Below are positions 1 to 7,058 of a stretch of DNA of 11,602 nt, in pieces; within the stretch, counting starts at the first letter, position 1; every line of letters begins with the position of its first letter. Below the pieces are notes generated by a model. The model did not search any database, was not told the origin of the DNA, and saw nothing but the letters and a program-made list of their open reading frames with translations. Source of the DNA: JBDLID01 sp039715055 (GTDB lineage Bacteria; Desulfobacterota; Desulfobulbia; Desulfobulbales; Desulfocapsaceae); assembly GCA_039715055.1 (NCBI GenBank), contig JBDLID010000099.1, positions 1 through 11,602 of the forward strand, written 5' to 3'. The translations under genes were made by a program, and so were the position numbers.

Positions 1-18
1 GCGGTCCATAAATTAAAG

Positions 19-37
19 CCACCGGTTTTACCGGTGG
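19..37. terminator. GC-rich hairpin, possible terminator of an upstream gene
   Basis: A perfect 7-bp stem (CCACCGG at 19-25, CCGGTGG at 31-37) encloses a 5-base loop (TTTTA). Read on the minus strand it is followed by a T-rich run (CTTTAATTTA). Read on the plus strand it is followed by the weaker ATACTTACTTTTC. It could end a gene lying left of the window, or be the subterminal hairpin of an IS200/IS605-like end whose body is outside the window. The stem is visible; its function is inferred. Confidence 0.4.
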
Positions 38-336
38 ATACTTACTTTTCAAGGTACCCTTAAACGGGACAAGATGGAGTGCAGCTGAATAGTTACTAAA
101 TTTTTCGAATTGACAACACCCTGGCAACAAAAAAGGGAAGCGTTGTTTTAAAATGAGCAACAGGTTTTTATCAGAAAGATGGGCAGCAGGCAGCTTAGAA
201 CTTACCACTCATTTTTCTCATTTCATTTTGTAAGTCAAAGCAATACAATAGGGTGAACAAATTCTCCAGGAGTCTGTTGCGAAAATAGCCTCATTTCTGG
301 ACGACCACTATCTTAGAAAACAACGAGGAAACCATC
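38..336. other. Intergenic region upstream of the HD-GYP gene, no supported gene
   Basis: This AT-richer stretch holds no convincing coding region. The longest ATG frame (153-233, 26 codons) has no good ribosome binding site and no recognisable motif. A TTGACA at 110-115 has no -10 at the right distance. A TACAAT at 244-249 lacks a -35 match 16-18 bases upstream. The promoter of the downstream gene probably lies here but cannot be placed. The only clear signal is the Shine-Dalgarno GAGGAA at 325-330. Confidence 0.5.
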
Positions 337-2514
337 ATGCTGGAAAGCGCTTCTGAAAGAGGTCTGCAGGAGTTGTGTAAAATCGGGGTCGCCCTGTCCG
401 TTGAAAAGGACATCGACAAACTGTTGGAGTTGATTGTTTCAGTGGCAAGACAGTTTACCAATGCGGAGGGTTGTACCCTATATCTGTATAATGAGCAGCA
501 GGACCTCCTTGAGTTCTCAGTGGTGCAGAACGAAAAACTGCAGATCAACAAGACGGCAAAGGGGGAGAAGAGCGACTGGGCGGCGGTGCAGTTGTATCTT
601 CCTGACGGTAAAGCAAACCACCACAGTGTTTCCGCCCACTGCGCTCACACAGGTAAACCGATCAACATCAGTGACGTCTATCATGAGAATGGATATGACT
701 TTTCCGCCACCAGGGAATACGACGCCCAATCCGGCTACCATTCAAAGTCCATGCTCATTGTCCCCATGCAGGACAACCAGGGGAACCTGGTCGGCGTGCT
801 CCAGCTCCTCAACTGCAGGCAGGAGGACGGTGGTATCTGCCCCTTTTCCGAGTCACTGGTGGAGCTCGTCATGGGACTCGCCTCTCAGGCCAGCGTTGCG
901 GTGGTCAATGTCCGCCTCATCGACCGGCTGAAGCGGTTCACTTCCCTTGCTGTCGCCCTTTCAGCGGAGAAGAACCTGGGGGTGCTGCTCAATATGATCG
1001 CCGATATTTCCCGGGAATATACGATGGCTGAAGGGTGCACCATCTACCTGATGGACCGGGAGGACAAAAATCTTGAGTTTGCGGTGGTCCAGAACGAAAA
1101 GCTCGATACCACCTGTACTTCCGGAGGGCAAAAGCGGGCCTGGCCCCCGATACCGCTCTACGATGACAATGACGAAGAGAACCACCGCAACGTTTCCGCC
1201 TACTGCGCATTGAAAAAGAAGACGGTGGAGATCAGCGATGTTTACCATGAAAAGGGTTATGATTTCAGCGGCACCAGGGCCTTTGATGAGAAGGCCGGTT
1301 ACCGTTCAAAGTCGATGCTGCTGGTGCCGATGACCGATCATGAAAACGAGGTGATCGGCGTGCTCCAGCTGCTTAATGCCCGGCGCGGGGTGTCGAAAAA
1401 GGTACAGGACTTTGCCGCCGATGACATTCGCATGGTTCAGGGACTGGCCTCCCAGGCGGCAGTGGCGGTCTCCAACGTCAGACTGGTAGAGGACATCGAG
1501 AGTCTCCTGAAATCCTTTGTCAAGTGCATTGCCGCAGCCATTGACGAGAAGTCGCCGTACACCGCCGGCCACATCCAACGGGTGGCCGAGCTCACCGAAT
1601 TGATGGCCCGGGAGATCAACCGGACCGAATCCGGCGCCCTGGGAGAGATCAGCTTCAGCGAGGAGCAGCTGGAAGAGATCTCCATGGCGGCCTGGATGCA
1701 CGACATCGGCAAGATTGCCACCCCGGAGTACGTGGTGGACAAGGCCACCAAGCTGGAGACCATCTTCGACCGAATCGAATTGATCCGCCATCGGCTGGAG
1801 ATTGTCAAACGGGACCGGGAGATCGCACGTCTCAAGGAATTGCTCTGCAGCCAGGGGTTTGCCGATCAATGCGAGACATCCGAAGTGCCGGATATCGACC
1901 TGGATGAGGCCCTGAGCTTCCTGGAGCGGGTCAACACCGGCGGCGAGTTCATGACCGACGAGGACCTGGAGGGAGTAGAAAAAATTGCCGGCTATTACTA
2001 CGAGCTGGGTGGTGAGAAGATCCCCCTGCTGAGTGAGGAAGAGGCCAGCAACTGCGCCATCCGCCGCGGTACCCTCACCGAGGAGGAACGGGAGGTCATC
2101 AACCACCATATCGTGGTGACCATCAAGATGCTGGAGAGCCTGCCTTTCCTCAAGAAGTGGCGGCGGGTTCCCGAGATTGCCGGCATGCACCATGAAAAAC
2201 TGGACGGCAGCGGTTACCCGAAAAACCTCAAAGAGGAGGAGATCAACCTGGAGGGCCGTATCCTGGCGGTGGCCGATGTGTTTGAGGCGCTCACTGCCGC
2301 CGACCGTCCTTACAAGCTCGGTAAGCCGCTGTCCCAGGCCATCAAGATCCTCGGATTCATGGTCAAGGATCACCACCTTGATGAATCGGTCTGCGATTTC
2401 CTGATTAACTCCGGTATTGTCACCAAGTACGCAGAAAAACACCTGCCGGTTCAGCAGATCGACACCTTTGCCTGGAATGGGCAGGAGTTCAGCGGCACGG
2501 AGAAGACGCAGTAG
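337..2514 (+). CDS. Two-GAF HD-GYP protein, probable cyclic-di-GMP phosphodiesterase
   Basis: A 725-residue cytoplasmic signalling protein with no membrane segment or signal peptide. Two similar GAF sensor domains lie at about residues 20-192 and 208-382, followed by an HD-GYP domain at about 395-700. HD-GYP domains hydrolyse cyclic-di-GMP and lower its cellular level. Visible catalytic motifs are the YTAGH motif (H412), the HD pair in MHDIGKI (H455, D456), H590/H591, the signature HHEKLDGSGYP (618-628) and VADVFEAL with D647. A segment of about 105 residues (473-577), helical and charged at its start, interrupts the HD domain between the helix after HDIGK and the GTLTEEE segment, where the family normally has only a few residues. 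The residue four before H412 is Tyr rather than the Glu of trinuclear-iron HD-GYPs, so a binuclear metal site is more likely (inference). The start follows GAGGAA with a 6-base gap. The gene converges on the ABC gene with 3 bases between stops. GAF ligand unknown. Confidence 0.93.
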   Translation: MLESASERGLQELCKIGVALSVEKDIDKLLELIVSVARQFTNAEGCTLYLYNEQQDLLEFSVVQNEKLQINKTAKGEKSDWAAVQLYLPDGKANHHSVSAHCAHTGKPINISDVYHENGYDFSATREYDAQSGYHSKSMLIVPMQDNQGNLVGVLQLLNCRQEDGGICPFSESLVELVMGLASQASVAVVNVRLIDRLKRFTSLAVALSAEKNLGVLLNMIADISREYTMAEGCTIYLMDREDKNLEFAVVQNEKLDTTCTSGGQKRAWPPIPLYDDNDEENHRNVSAYCALKKKTVEISDVYHEKGYDFSGTRAFDEKAGYRSKSMLLVPMTDHENEVIGVLQLLNARRGVSKKVQDFAADDIRMVQGLASQAAVAVSNVRLVEDIESLLKSFVKCIAAAIDEKSPYTAGHIQRVAELTELMAREINRTESGALGEISFSEEQLEEISMAAWMHDIGKIATPEYVVDKATKLETIFDRIELIRHRLEIVKRDREIARLKELLCSQGFADQCETSEVPDIDLDEALSFLERVNTGGEFMTDEDLEGVEKIAGYYYELGGEKIPLLSEEEASNCAIRRGTLTEEEREVINHHIVVTIKMLESLPFLKKWRRVPEIAGMHHEKLDGSGYPKNLKEEEINLEGRILAVADVFEALTAADRPYKLGKPLSQAIKILGFMVKDHHLDESVCDFLINSGIVTKYAEKHLPVQQIDTFAWNGQEFSGTEKTQ
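367..1485 (+). repeat. Intragenic tandem duplication of the GAF domain
   Basis: Residues about 11-194 and 201-383 of the HD-GYP protein align over their whole length at an offset of about 188 residues. Shared blocks include AEGCT(L/I)YL, VVQNEKL, ISDVYHE, GYDFS, SKSML, VPM, GVLQLLN and GLASQA. The likeness is also visible in the DNA, for example around 521-540 and 1084-1103. This points to an internal domain duplication that kept both copies as intact sensor folds. Confidence 0.85.
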
Positions 2515-2536
2515 GGGTCACGCCGTGGCGTGATCC
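2515..2536. other. Inverted repeat at the convergent gene ends
   Basis: The two facing genes end three bases apart (TAG at 2512-2514 and the minus-strand stop at 2518-2520). An inverted repeat starts in that gap: TCACGCC at 2518-2524 and GGCGTGA at 2527-2533, extended outwards by a wobble pair and two G:C pairs. The RNA would fold with a loop of about 4 bases. There is no adjacent T-run in either direction, so it is not a standard intrinsic terminator, but it may stall polymerases from both sides. Confidence 0.4.
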
Positions 2537-4137
2537 AATGCCGCCCGGAACAGTTTTTTTGTGTAGGGGTGGCTTGGTGACTCAAAGACCTGGGCGGCCT
2601 CTCCTGCTTCGACAATGCGGCCGTCCTGCATGACCACGATCTGATCGGAGATTGCGCGCACTACCTTGAGGTCGTGTGAGATGAAAAGATAGGTCATCTT
2701 GTAACGCTTCTGCAGATCGCTTAGCAGATCGATGATCTGTTTCTGGATGGTCATATCCAGCGCTGAGGTCGGTTCGTCAAGGATGAGGAAACGGGGTTTG
2801 AGGACGATGGCCCGGGCAATGGCGATACGCTGGCGCTGGCCGCCCGAGAACTCGTGAGGGTAACGCAGGCCGAATTCCGACTCAAGACCGACCTCGGAGA
2901 GTGTCTGGACAACGATTTCGCTCCGCTGTGCCCGGCTGAGGTCGCGATTATGGACCCTGAGCCCCTCTTCGATGATTTCCGCCACAGTCAGCCTCGGTGA
3001 CAGCGAGGAAAAAGGATCCTGAAAAACCACCTGCAGTTCACTGCGCAGGGGACGCATGGCCCTGGCGGTAAGGGTCTGCAGGTCCTGGCCGTCAAACTCT
3101 ATCACTCCCCTGGAGCGCGTCAGTCTGAGGATTGCCATGCCAAGGGTGGTTTTACCGGAGCCCGACTCGCCGACCACCCCGCAGGTAGAACCTTCCCGGA
3201 TAGTCAGGTCGACCTCATCGACTCCCTTGATCACCTTGACCCTTCTCTTCCAGGGAGAGACCCAGCCCTCCTTGAGGTGAAAGTGACAGTTGAGGTTGCG
3301 GACCCTGATAAGCTCCCGCTCTGTTGCCTCGGGTGGCTCTTTTCCTTCGGGCACTGCATTCAGGAGGTGGCGGGTGTAGGGCTGCCGGGGATTTGAGAAC
3401 AGCTCGGCGGTCTCACCCTGTTCGACAACCCGGCCGGATTGCATGATCGAGACATGGTCAGCCACATGTTTGACCATTGCCAGGTCATGGGTGATTAAAA
3501 GAACTGCCATGTTGAGTTCATCCTGAAGTGAGCGGATCAACTCCAGAATCTGGGCTTGAATGGTGACATCGAGTGCGGTGGTGGGCTCGTCGGCAATGAG
3601 CAGTGACGGGTTGCAGGCAAGTGCCATGGCGATCATGATTCGCTGCCGCTGACCGCCGGAGAGCTGGTGGGGAAAGCTTTTCATTCTGGCTTTGCCATCG
3701 GGGATTGAGACCCGGGACAATAGCCTGACCGCCTCTTTTTCCGCCTCGTGTCTGGTCATCCCCTGGTGCATGGTCAACGGTTCGATGAGCTGGTTGCCGA
3801 CAGAGTAGACCGGGTTGAGCGAGGTCATCGGCTCCTGAAAGATCATGGAGATGCGGTTGCCGCGCAGTTTACGCACCTTGTCCATGGGGAGTTGGAGAAT
3901 ATCGCGATCCTCGAAGCGTATGGAGCCGGAGGTGGACACCGCGGATGTCTCCTCGAGGAGCCTGAGTACGGAAAGCGCAGTGACCGATTTACCGGAACCG
4001 GACTCACCAACCAGGCCGCAGGTCCGGCCCCGTTCAAGCTTGAGATCGACGTCAAAGAGGACCTGGGTCCGGTCGATCTCTGTTCCTCCGCTGTCCTGGT
4101 AGAAGCTGAGGTTGAGACCCGCAATATCAAGGAGCAT
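2518..4137 (-). CDS. Fused double-ATPase ABC transporter protein, YejF/oligopeptide type
   Basis: A 539-residue protein with two complete ATP-binding cassettes of the oligopeptide/nickel family (the DppD-DppF type fused in one chain, as in YejF). It would energise a membrane permease importing peptides or similar solutes. Cassette 1 has Walker A GESGSGKS (44-51), signature LSGGQRQR (159-166), Walker B LLIADEP (179-185) and H217 of the switch. Cassette 2 has GESGSGKT (323-330), FSGGQRQR (430-437), LILDEP (451-456) and H488. Each cassette ends in the family's PYT motif (253-255, 524-526), typical of the oligopeptide C-terminal extension. The start at 4137 is preferred: the open frame reaches 4284, but the extra 49 residues are unlike the family and lie over the small upstream gene in another frame. 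The start overlaps that gene by 11 bases, suggesting translational coupling. No permease or binding-protein gene is in the window, so the substrate is unknown. Confidence 0.92.
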   Translation of the reverse strand: MLLDIAGLNLSFYQDSGGTEIDRTQVLFDVDLKLERGRTCGLVGESGSGKSVTALSVLRLLEETSAVSTSGSIRFEDRDILQLPMDKVRKLRGNRISMIFQEPMTSLNPVYSVGNQLIEPLTMHQGMTRHEAEKEAVRLLSRVSIPDGKARMKSFPHQLSGGQRQRIMIAMALACNPSLLIADEPTTALDVTIQAQILELIRSLQDELNMAVLLITHDLAMVKHVADHVSIMQSGRVVEQGETAELFSNPRQPYTRHLLNAVPEGKEPPEATERELIRVRNLNCHFHLKEGWVSPWKRRVKVIKGVDEVDLTIREGSTCGVVGESGSGKTTLGMAILRLTRSRGVIEFDGQDLQTLTARAMRPLRSELQVVFQDPFSSLSPRLTVAEIIEEGLRVHNRDLSRAQRSEIVVQTLSEVGLESEFGLRYPHEFSGGQRQRIAIARAIVLKPRFLILDEPTSALDMTIQKQIIDLLSDLQKRYKMTYLFISHDLKVVRAISDQIVVMQDGRIVEAGEAAQVFESPSHPYTKKLFRAALDHATA

Positions 4138-4315
4138 GTCGGTCGGCAACGCGGCTGGCGACCTGGGCGTCGATGGCCTTGATCTTGGCTTCAAGTTCCT
4201 CGCACAGGGCGACCCGGCCTTCCAGGACACAGCCCTTTCTGCCGGGGACACAATCCCCATTGAGTTTTTTACACTTGTTGTCAACCATGTCGTAATTTCT
4301 GCAGTGAAAAGTCAT
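4127..4315 (-). CDS. Small four-cysteine-motif protein, function unknown
   Basis: A 62-residue protein on the minus strand whose last 11 bases overlap the start of the ABC ATPase gene. Cysteines at 5, 15, 22 and 29 form a C-x9-C-x6-C-x6-C pattern around a PGRKGC turn (24-29), and a fifth lies at 38. The C-terminal half (38-58) is a charged, probably helical stretch. The pattern suggests binding of one metal ion (zinc or iron) or a small Fe-S site. I recall similar short proteins with a GRxGCVL turn in Geobacter and related deltaproteobacteria, annotated only as hypothetical; that memory could not be checked. Support for coding: the cysteine spacing is orderly, the frame is complete, it fills the gap before the ABC gene and it competes with the unlikely N-terminal extension of that gene. 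There is no strong Shine-Dalgarno before 4315, which lowers confidence. Confidence 0.68.
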   Translation of the reverse strand: MTFHCRNYDMVDNKCKKLNGDCVPGRKGCVLEGRVALCEELEAKIKAIDAQVASRVADRHAP

Positions 4316-4400
4316 TTGTGGCTCTATCTGTTTATTGCTGTATATGTGTTAAGTTGTACCGGATCGTGATGGTAATCGATTTTGGTTGTAGTCTGAACAG

Positions 4401-4466
4401 ATAATTAAATGGGGTCAGAGTAAAATTAAATTTTAATTTAATTTTACTCTGACCCCATTTAATTAT
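4401..4466. repeat. 66-bp near-perfect palindrome, REP/MITE-like
   Basis: Two 32-base arms (4401-4432 and 4435-4466) are exact reverse complements around a central TT. Each arm carries the core GGGGTCAGAGTAAAATTAAA flanked by AT-rich sequence. The core resembles palindromes found near REP-associated tyrosine transposases (the TnpA-REP group of Y1 transposases) in many proteobacteria; this is from memory. No transposase is in the window, so it would be a non-autonomous copy. It lies between the divergent ABC unit and oleB, just upstream of the predicted oleB promoter. As RNA it would form a very long hairpin. Confidence 0.9.
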
Positions 4467-4481
4467 TCACCATGAAAAAGG

Positions 4482-4509
4482 TTGACACCATGTGGCGTTC
4501 GGCTATTTT
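4482..4509 (+). promoter_or_regulatory. Predicted sigma70-type promoter of the oleBCD operon
   Basis: A perfect -35 box TTGACA (4482-4487) is followed after 16 bases by TATTTT (4504-4509, four of six consensus positions). Transcription would begin near 4516, leaving a leader of about 45 bases before the TTG start of oleB. It begins 16 bases after the palindrome ends. No operator could be recognised. Confidence 0.5.
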
Positions 4510-4560
4510 TGCTTGAGCACCCCATCTTCGACCGGACTTCTCAACAGGAGAGCTGAATCC

Positions 4561-5424
4561 TTGTACAGCCAATACCCCTTTCAATCAAATTTTATCACCG
4601 TGGACTCTCACCGGCTCCACTATGTGGATCAGGGAGTAGGGCCGGTGGTGATCATGGCTCACGGCAACCCGACCTGGTCATACTATTACCGCAATCTCAT
4701 CAGCCTGCTTTCCAAGAGTCACAGGGTGATTGCCCTGGATCATCTCGGCTGCGGGCTCTCTGACAAACCGCAGGATTATTCCTATACCCTTAAAAATCAT
4801 ATCAGTAACCTGGAGTCACTGGTCGATCAGCTATCCATCGAGGACTTTTCTCTGGTGGTACACGATTGGGGAGGAGCCATCGGTTTCGGTCTTGCCGGCC
4901 GCAGACCAGACCACGTTCAAAAGATCGTTGTGCTCAACACCGCGGCCTACCGTTCTTCGCGAATTCCCTTTCGCATCCAGATCTGCCGCTGGCCTGTTAT
5001 CGGCCCGCTTATTGTTCGCGGCCTCAACGGTTTTGCCGGACCGGCCGTTCACATGGCGGTGACAAAGAAGATGAAGCGTGAGGTTGTGGACGGTTTTCTG
5101 GGTCCATATGATTCCTGGCAGAACCGGGTGGCGATCAACGCTTTTGTCCGTGACATTCCCCTTGCAGAGGACCACCCCTCCTATTCAACCCTGGTCGAGG
5201 TGGAAGAAAATCTTCAGAACCTTGCAGACGTTCCGCTTCTCATCTGCTGGGGGGGCAGGGATTTCTGCTTTAACGACCATTTTTACGAGGAGTGGCGCAA
5301 CCGTTTCCCCCAGGCCCAATGCCACTATTTCCCTGATGGCGGCCACTATATCCTTGAAGACGAGTTTTCAGCGGTAGCCGATCTGGTTGAGAATTTTTTT
5401 GGCGGTGGAGAAGAGCAGCAATGA
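4561..5424 (+). CDS. oleB: OleB, alpha/beta-hydrolase beta-lactone decarboxylase
   Basis: A 287-residue alpha/beta hydrolase of the haloalkane-dehalogenase-like group, matching OleB, which decarboxylates a cis-beta-lactone to a cis-olefin and CO2 in long-chain hydrocarbon synthesis. Visible motifs: the oxyanion-side HGNPTWSY (34-41); nucleophile Asp102 in VVHDWGG (99-105), where Asp replaces the usual Ser; acid Asp234 in GGRD (231-234); and His262 in GGHYILED (260-267). OleB-specific stretches include DHLGCGLSDKP (60-70), GPYDSWQNR (181-189) and VRDIPL (196-201). The chosen start is TTG at 4561, behind AGGAG (4546-4550) with a 10-base gap. The frame stays open to GTG at 4492, but that codon lies inside the predicted promoter and adds 23 residues unlike the family. 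The stop overlaps the oleC start in ATGA. Some annotation would use the 4492 start. Confidence 0.88.
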   Translation: MYSQYPFQSNFITVDSHRLHYVDQGVGPVVIMAHGNPTWSYYYRNLISLLSKSHRVIALDHLGCGLSDKPQDYSYTLKNHISNLESLVDQLSIEDFSLVVHDWGGAIGFGLAGRRPDHVQKIVVLNTAAYRSSRIPFRIQICRWPVIGPLIVRGLNGFAGPAVHMAVTKKMKREVVDGFLGPYDSWQNRVAINAFVRDIPLAEDHPSYSTLVEVEENLQNLADVPLLICWGGRDFCFNDHFYEEWRNRFPQAQCHYFPDGGHYILEDEFSAVADLVENFFGGGEEQQ

Positions 5425-7058
5425 CAGATGATACGGTTAACATCGGCGCGACCCTCCCGACCCAGGCCCGGCTTCAGCCGACGAACACTGCTCTCGTCGA
5501 AGCAGCCACCGGTCGGAGCCTCACCTTTGAGGAGCTCAACCGACTGGCGGACGGCTATGCTCATACCCTGACGGAGGGTGGAGTCAGAGCTGGGGAGCGG
5601 GTGATGCTGATGGTCAGACCCGGTGGTGATTTTATTGCTCTCACCTATGGTTTATTTAAAATCGGTGCTCCGGTGATTCTCATCGACCCGGGAATGGGCT
5701 ATAAGAACCTGCTTCGCTGCATCGCCTCGGTGGCGCCGGAGGTGCTCATCGGCATTCCCAAGGCCTGTTTTTTTAAAAAGCTGTTTTCAAAGCCCTTTGC
5801 AACAGTACGGCGCAGTTTCTGCTGCGGTTTTTCAATGGGCCTTTTTGGGGCAGATATCAGGACGGCAGCCAGAAAAAACAGTAAAGTATTTGACAGCTAT
5901 CCTGCCAGTTCAGAAGAGCTTGCAGCCATCATATTCACCACCGGTTCCACTGGACCGCCCAAAGGGGTCCGTTACCCGCACCGGGTGTTTCAGGCCCAGC
6001 TGCGGCTTATTCGCGACTACTATAAAATCGGTCCCGATGAAGTCGACCAGCCCGGATTTCCACTCTTTGCCCTCTTTTCCACCGGGCTCGGGGCAAAGGC
6101 GGTGATCCCTGACATGGATCCCACCCGGCCTGCTCAGGTGGACCCGGTTCGTTTCATTAAATCCATTGAGCATTACGGGGTCACCTACTCCTTTGGCTCG
6201 CCGGCTATCTGGAAGGTGATCGTCGACCACTGTCACGCCCATGGGCTCAAGCTCGACGGGCTGACCAGAGTTCTCATGGCAGGAGCCCCGGTGAGCGGAG
6301 AGCTTATCTCACGGATGCAGGAGATCCTGCCTGAAGAAGCGGAAATCCATACCCCGTACGGGGCCACAGAGTCGCTGCCCGTCGTCTCCATTGAGGGGCG
6401 TGAAATTGTTGAAGAGACCTGGGAACACACCTGCACCGGACACGGGACCTGTGTCGGCCGTCCACTTCCTGGAATCGAGGTGAAAATCATTGACTCATCT
6501 GATGAACCGGTGGCTGAGATAGACATGGCCACCTTTTCTGATGTGGGCAAGGTGGGTGAGATTATTGTCCGCGGAGATGTGGTGACCAGGGCCTATGACA
6601 ATAACGACAAGGAAAATCGACTGGCCAAGATCAGAGACGGTGAGGGCTTCTGGCACCGGATCGGTGATCTCGGCTACATGGACGAGCAGGGCAGGGTCTG
6701 GTTTTGCGGCCGCAAAACTCACCGGGTGGAAACCGAGGACTCGGTCCTCTATACCATCTGCTGCGAGGCCATCGTCAACGTCCATCCGGATATTTCCCGT
6801 TCGGCCCTGGTCGGTATACCGGGCAGGGGATCGAAAATGATTCCGGTAATTATCGTTGAACCGCAGCCTGATTTTCAGGACGATGAGGGCCTTCTCCTTG
6901 CCGAGGTGAGGGAAATCGCCCGGGTCAGTCAGCTGACAGCATCCATTCAACATTTTCTTATCCATCCTTCGTTTCCCGTGGACATTCGCCATAACGCAAA
7001 AATATTTCGAGAAAAGCTTGCTGTCTGGGCAAAGGACGAACTCGGGGATACATTGTGA
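5421..7058 (+). CDS. oleC: OleC, beta-lactone synthetase (AMP-forming synthetase family)
   Basis: A 545-residue member of the ANL (acyl-CoA synthetase/luciferase) superfamily, of the length expected for OleC. OleC uses ATP to convert a 2-alkyl-3-hydroxyalkanoic acid to the cis-beta-lactone that OleB decarboxylates; no CoA is needed. Visible motifs: phosphate loop TTGSTGPPKG (173-182), core TPYGATESLPV (311-321), GRPLPG (346-351), the hinge region RIGDLGYMDEQGR (413-425) and the C-terminal catalytic lysine K527 in RHNAKIFREKL (523-533). The last is characteristic of OleC and differs from ordinary acyl-CoA ligases, where this region reads GKI(L)RR. The ATG start shares four bases with the oleB stop, and the TGA stop shares four bases with the oleD start, so translation is probably coupled. 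OleB, OleC and OleD are known to form a large complex in Xanthomonas, which suits such coupling. Confidence 0.92.
   Translation: MTDDTVNIGATLPTQARLQPTNTALVEAATGRSLTFEELNRLADGYAHTLTEGGVRAGERVMLMVRPGGDFIALTYGLFKIGAPVILIDPGMGYKNLLRCIASVAPEVLIGIPKACFFKKLFSKPFATVRRSFCCGFSMGLFGADIRTAARKNSKVFDSYPASSEELAAIIFTTGSTGPPKGVRYPHRVFQAQLRLIRDYYKIGPDEVDQPGFPLFALFSTGLGAKAVIPDMDPTRPAQVDPVRFIKSIEHYGVTYSFGSPAIWKVIVDHCHAHGLKLDGLTRVLMAGAPVSGELISRMQEILPEEAEIHTPYGATESLPVVSIEGREIVEETWEHTCTGHGTCVGRPLPGIEVKIIDSSDEPVAEIDMATFSDVGKVGEIIVRGDVVTRAYDNNDKENRLAKIRDGEGFWHRIGDLGYMDEQGRVWFCGRKTHRVETEDSVLYTICCEAIVNVHPDISRSALVGIPGRGSKMIPVIIVEPQPDFQDDEGLLLAEVREIARVSQLTASIQHFLIHPSFPVDIRHNAKIFREKLAVWAKDELGDTL

Noticed and set aside
110..138. 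TTGACA as a promoter for the HD-GYP gene
   Set aside because: No -10-like hexamer occurs 16-18 bases downstream.
153..233. 26-codon open frame upstream of the HD-GYP gene
   Set aside because: No good ribosome binding site, no motif, low-complexity C-terminus; chance frame is more likely.
2275..2310. Asp-to-Glu change in the HD-GYP VADVFEAL segment (E650) as an inactivating change
   Set aside because: The metal-ligand Asp (D647) is kept; Glu at the second position is seen in other HD-GYP proteins, so activity is not ruled out.
1306..2442. Long minus-strand open frame (378 codons)
   Set aside because: It lies wholly antisense to the HD-GYP catalytic region, has no recognisable motif, and is explained by codon bias of the real gene.
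3748..4182. Plus-strand open frame (144 codons) opposite the ABC gene
   Set aside because: Antisense shadow of conserved Walker A and nearby coding sequence; no independent signal.
4138..4284. N-terminal extension of the ABC ATPase to 4284
   Set aside because: The extra 49 residues are unlike the family, and the same bases encode the cysteine-motif protein in another frame. The cassette begins normally at 4137.
4472..4516. Possible 14-codon leader peptide before oleB
   Set aside because: It has no Shine-Dalgarno, overlaps the predicted promoter boxes and shows no attenuation structure.
4561..5424. Haloalkane dehalogenase instead of OleB
   Set aside because: Fold and Asp nucleophile are shared, but the OleB-type blocks and the coupling to oleC and oleD make a beta-lactone decarboxylase far more likely.
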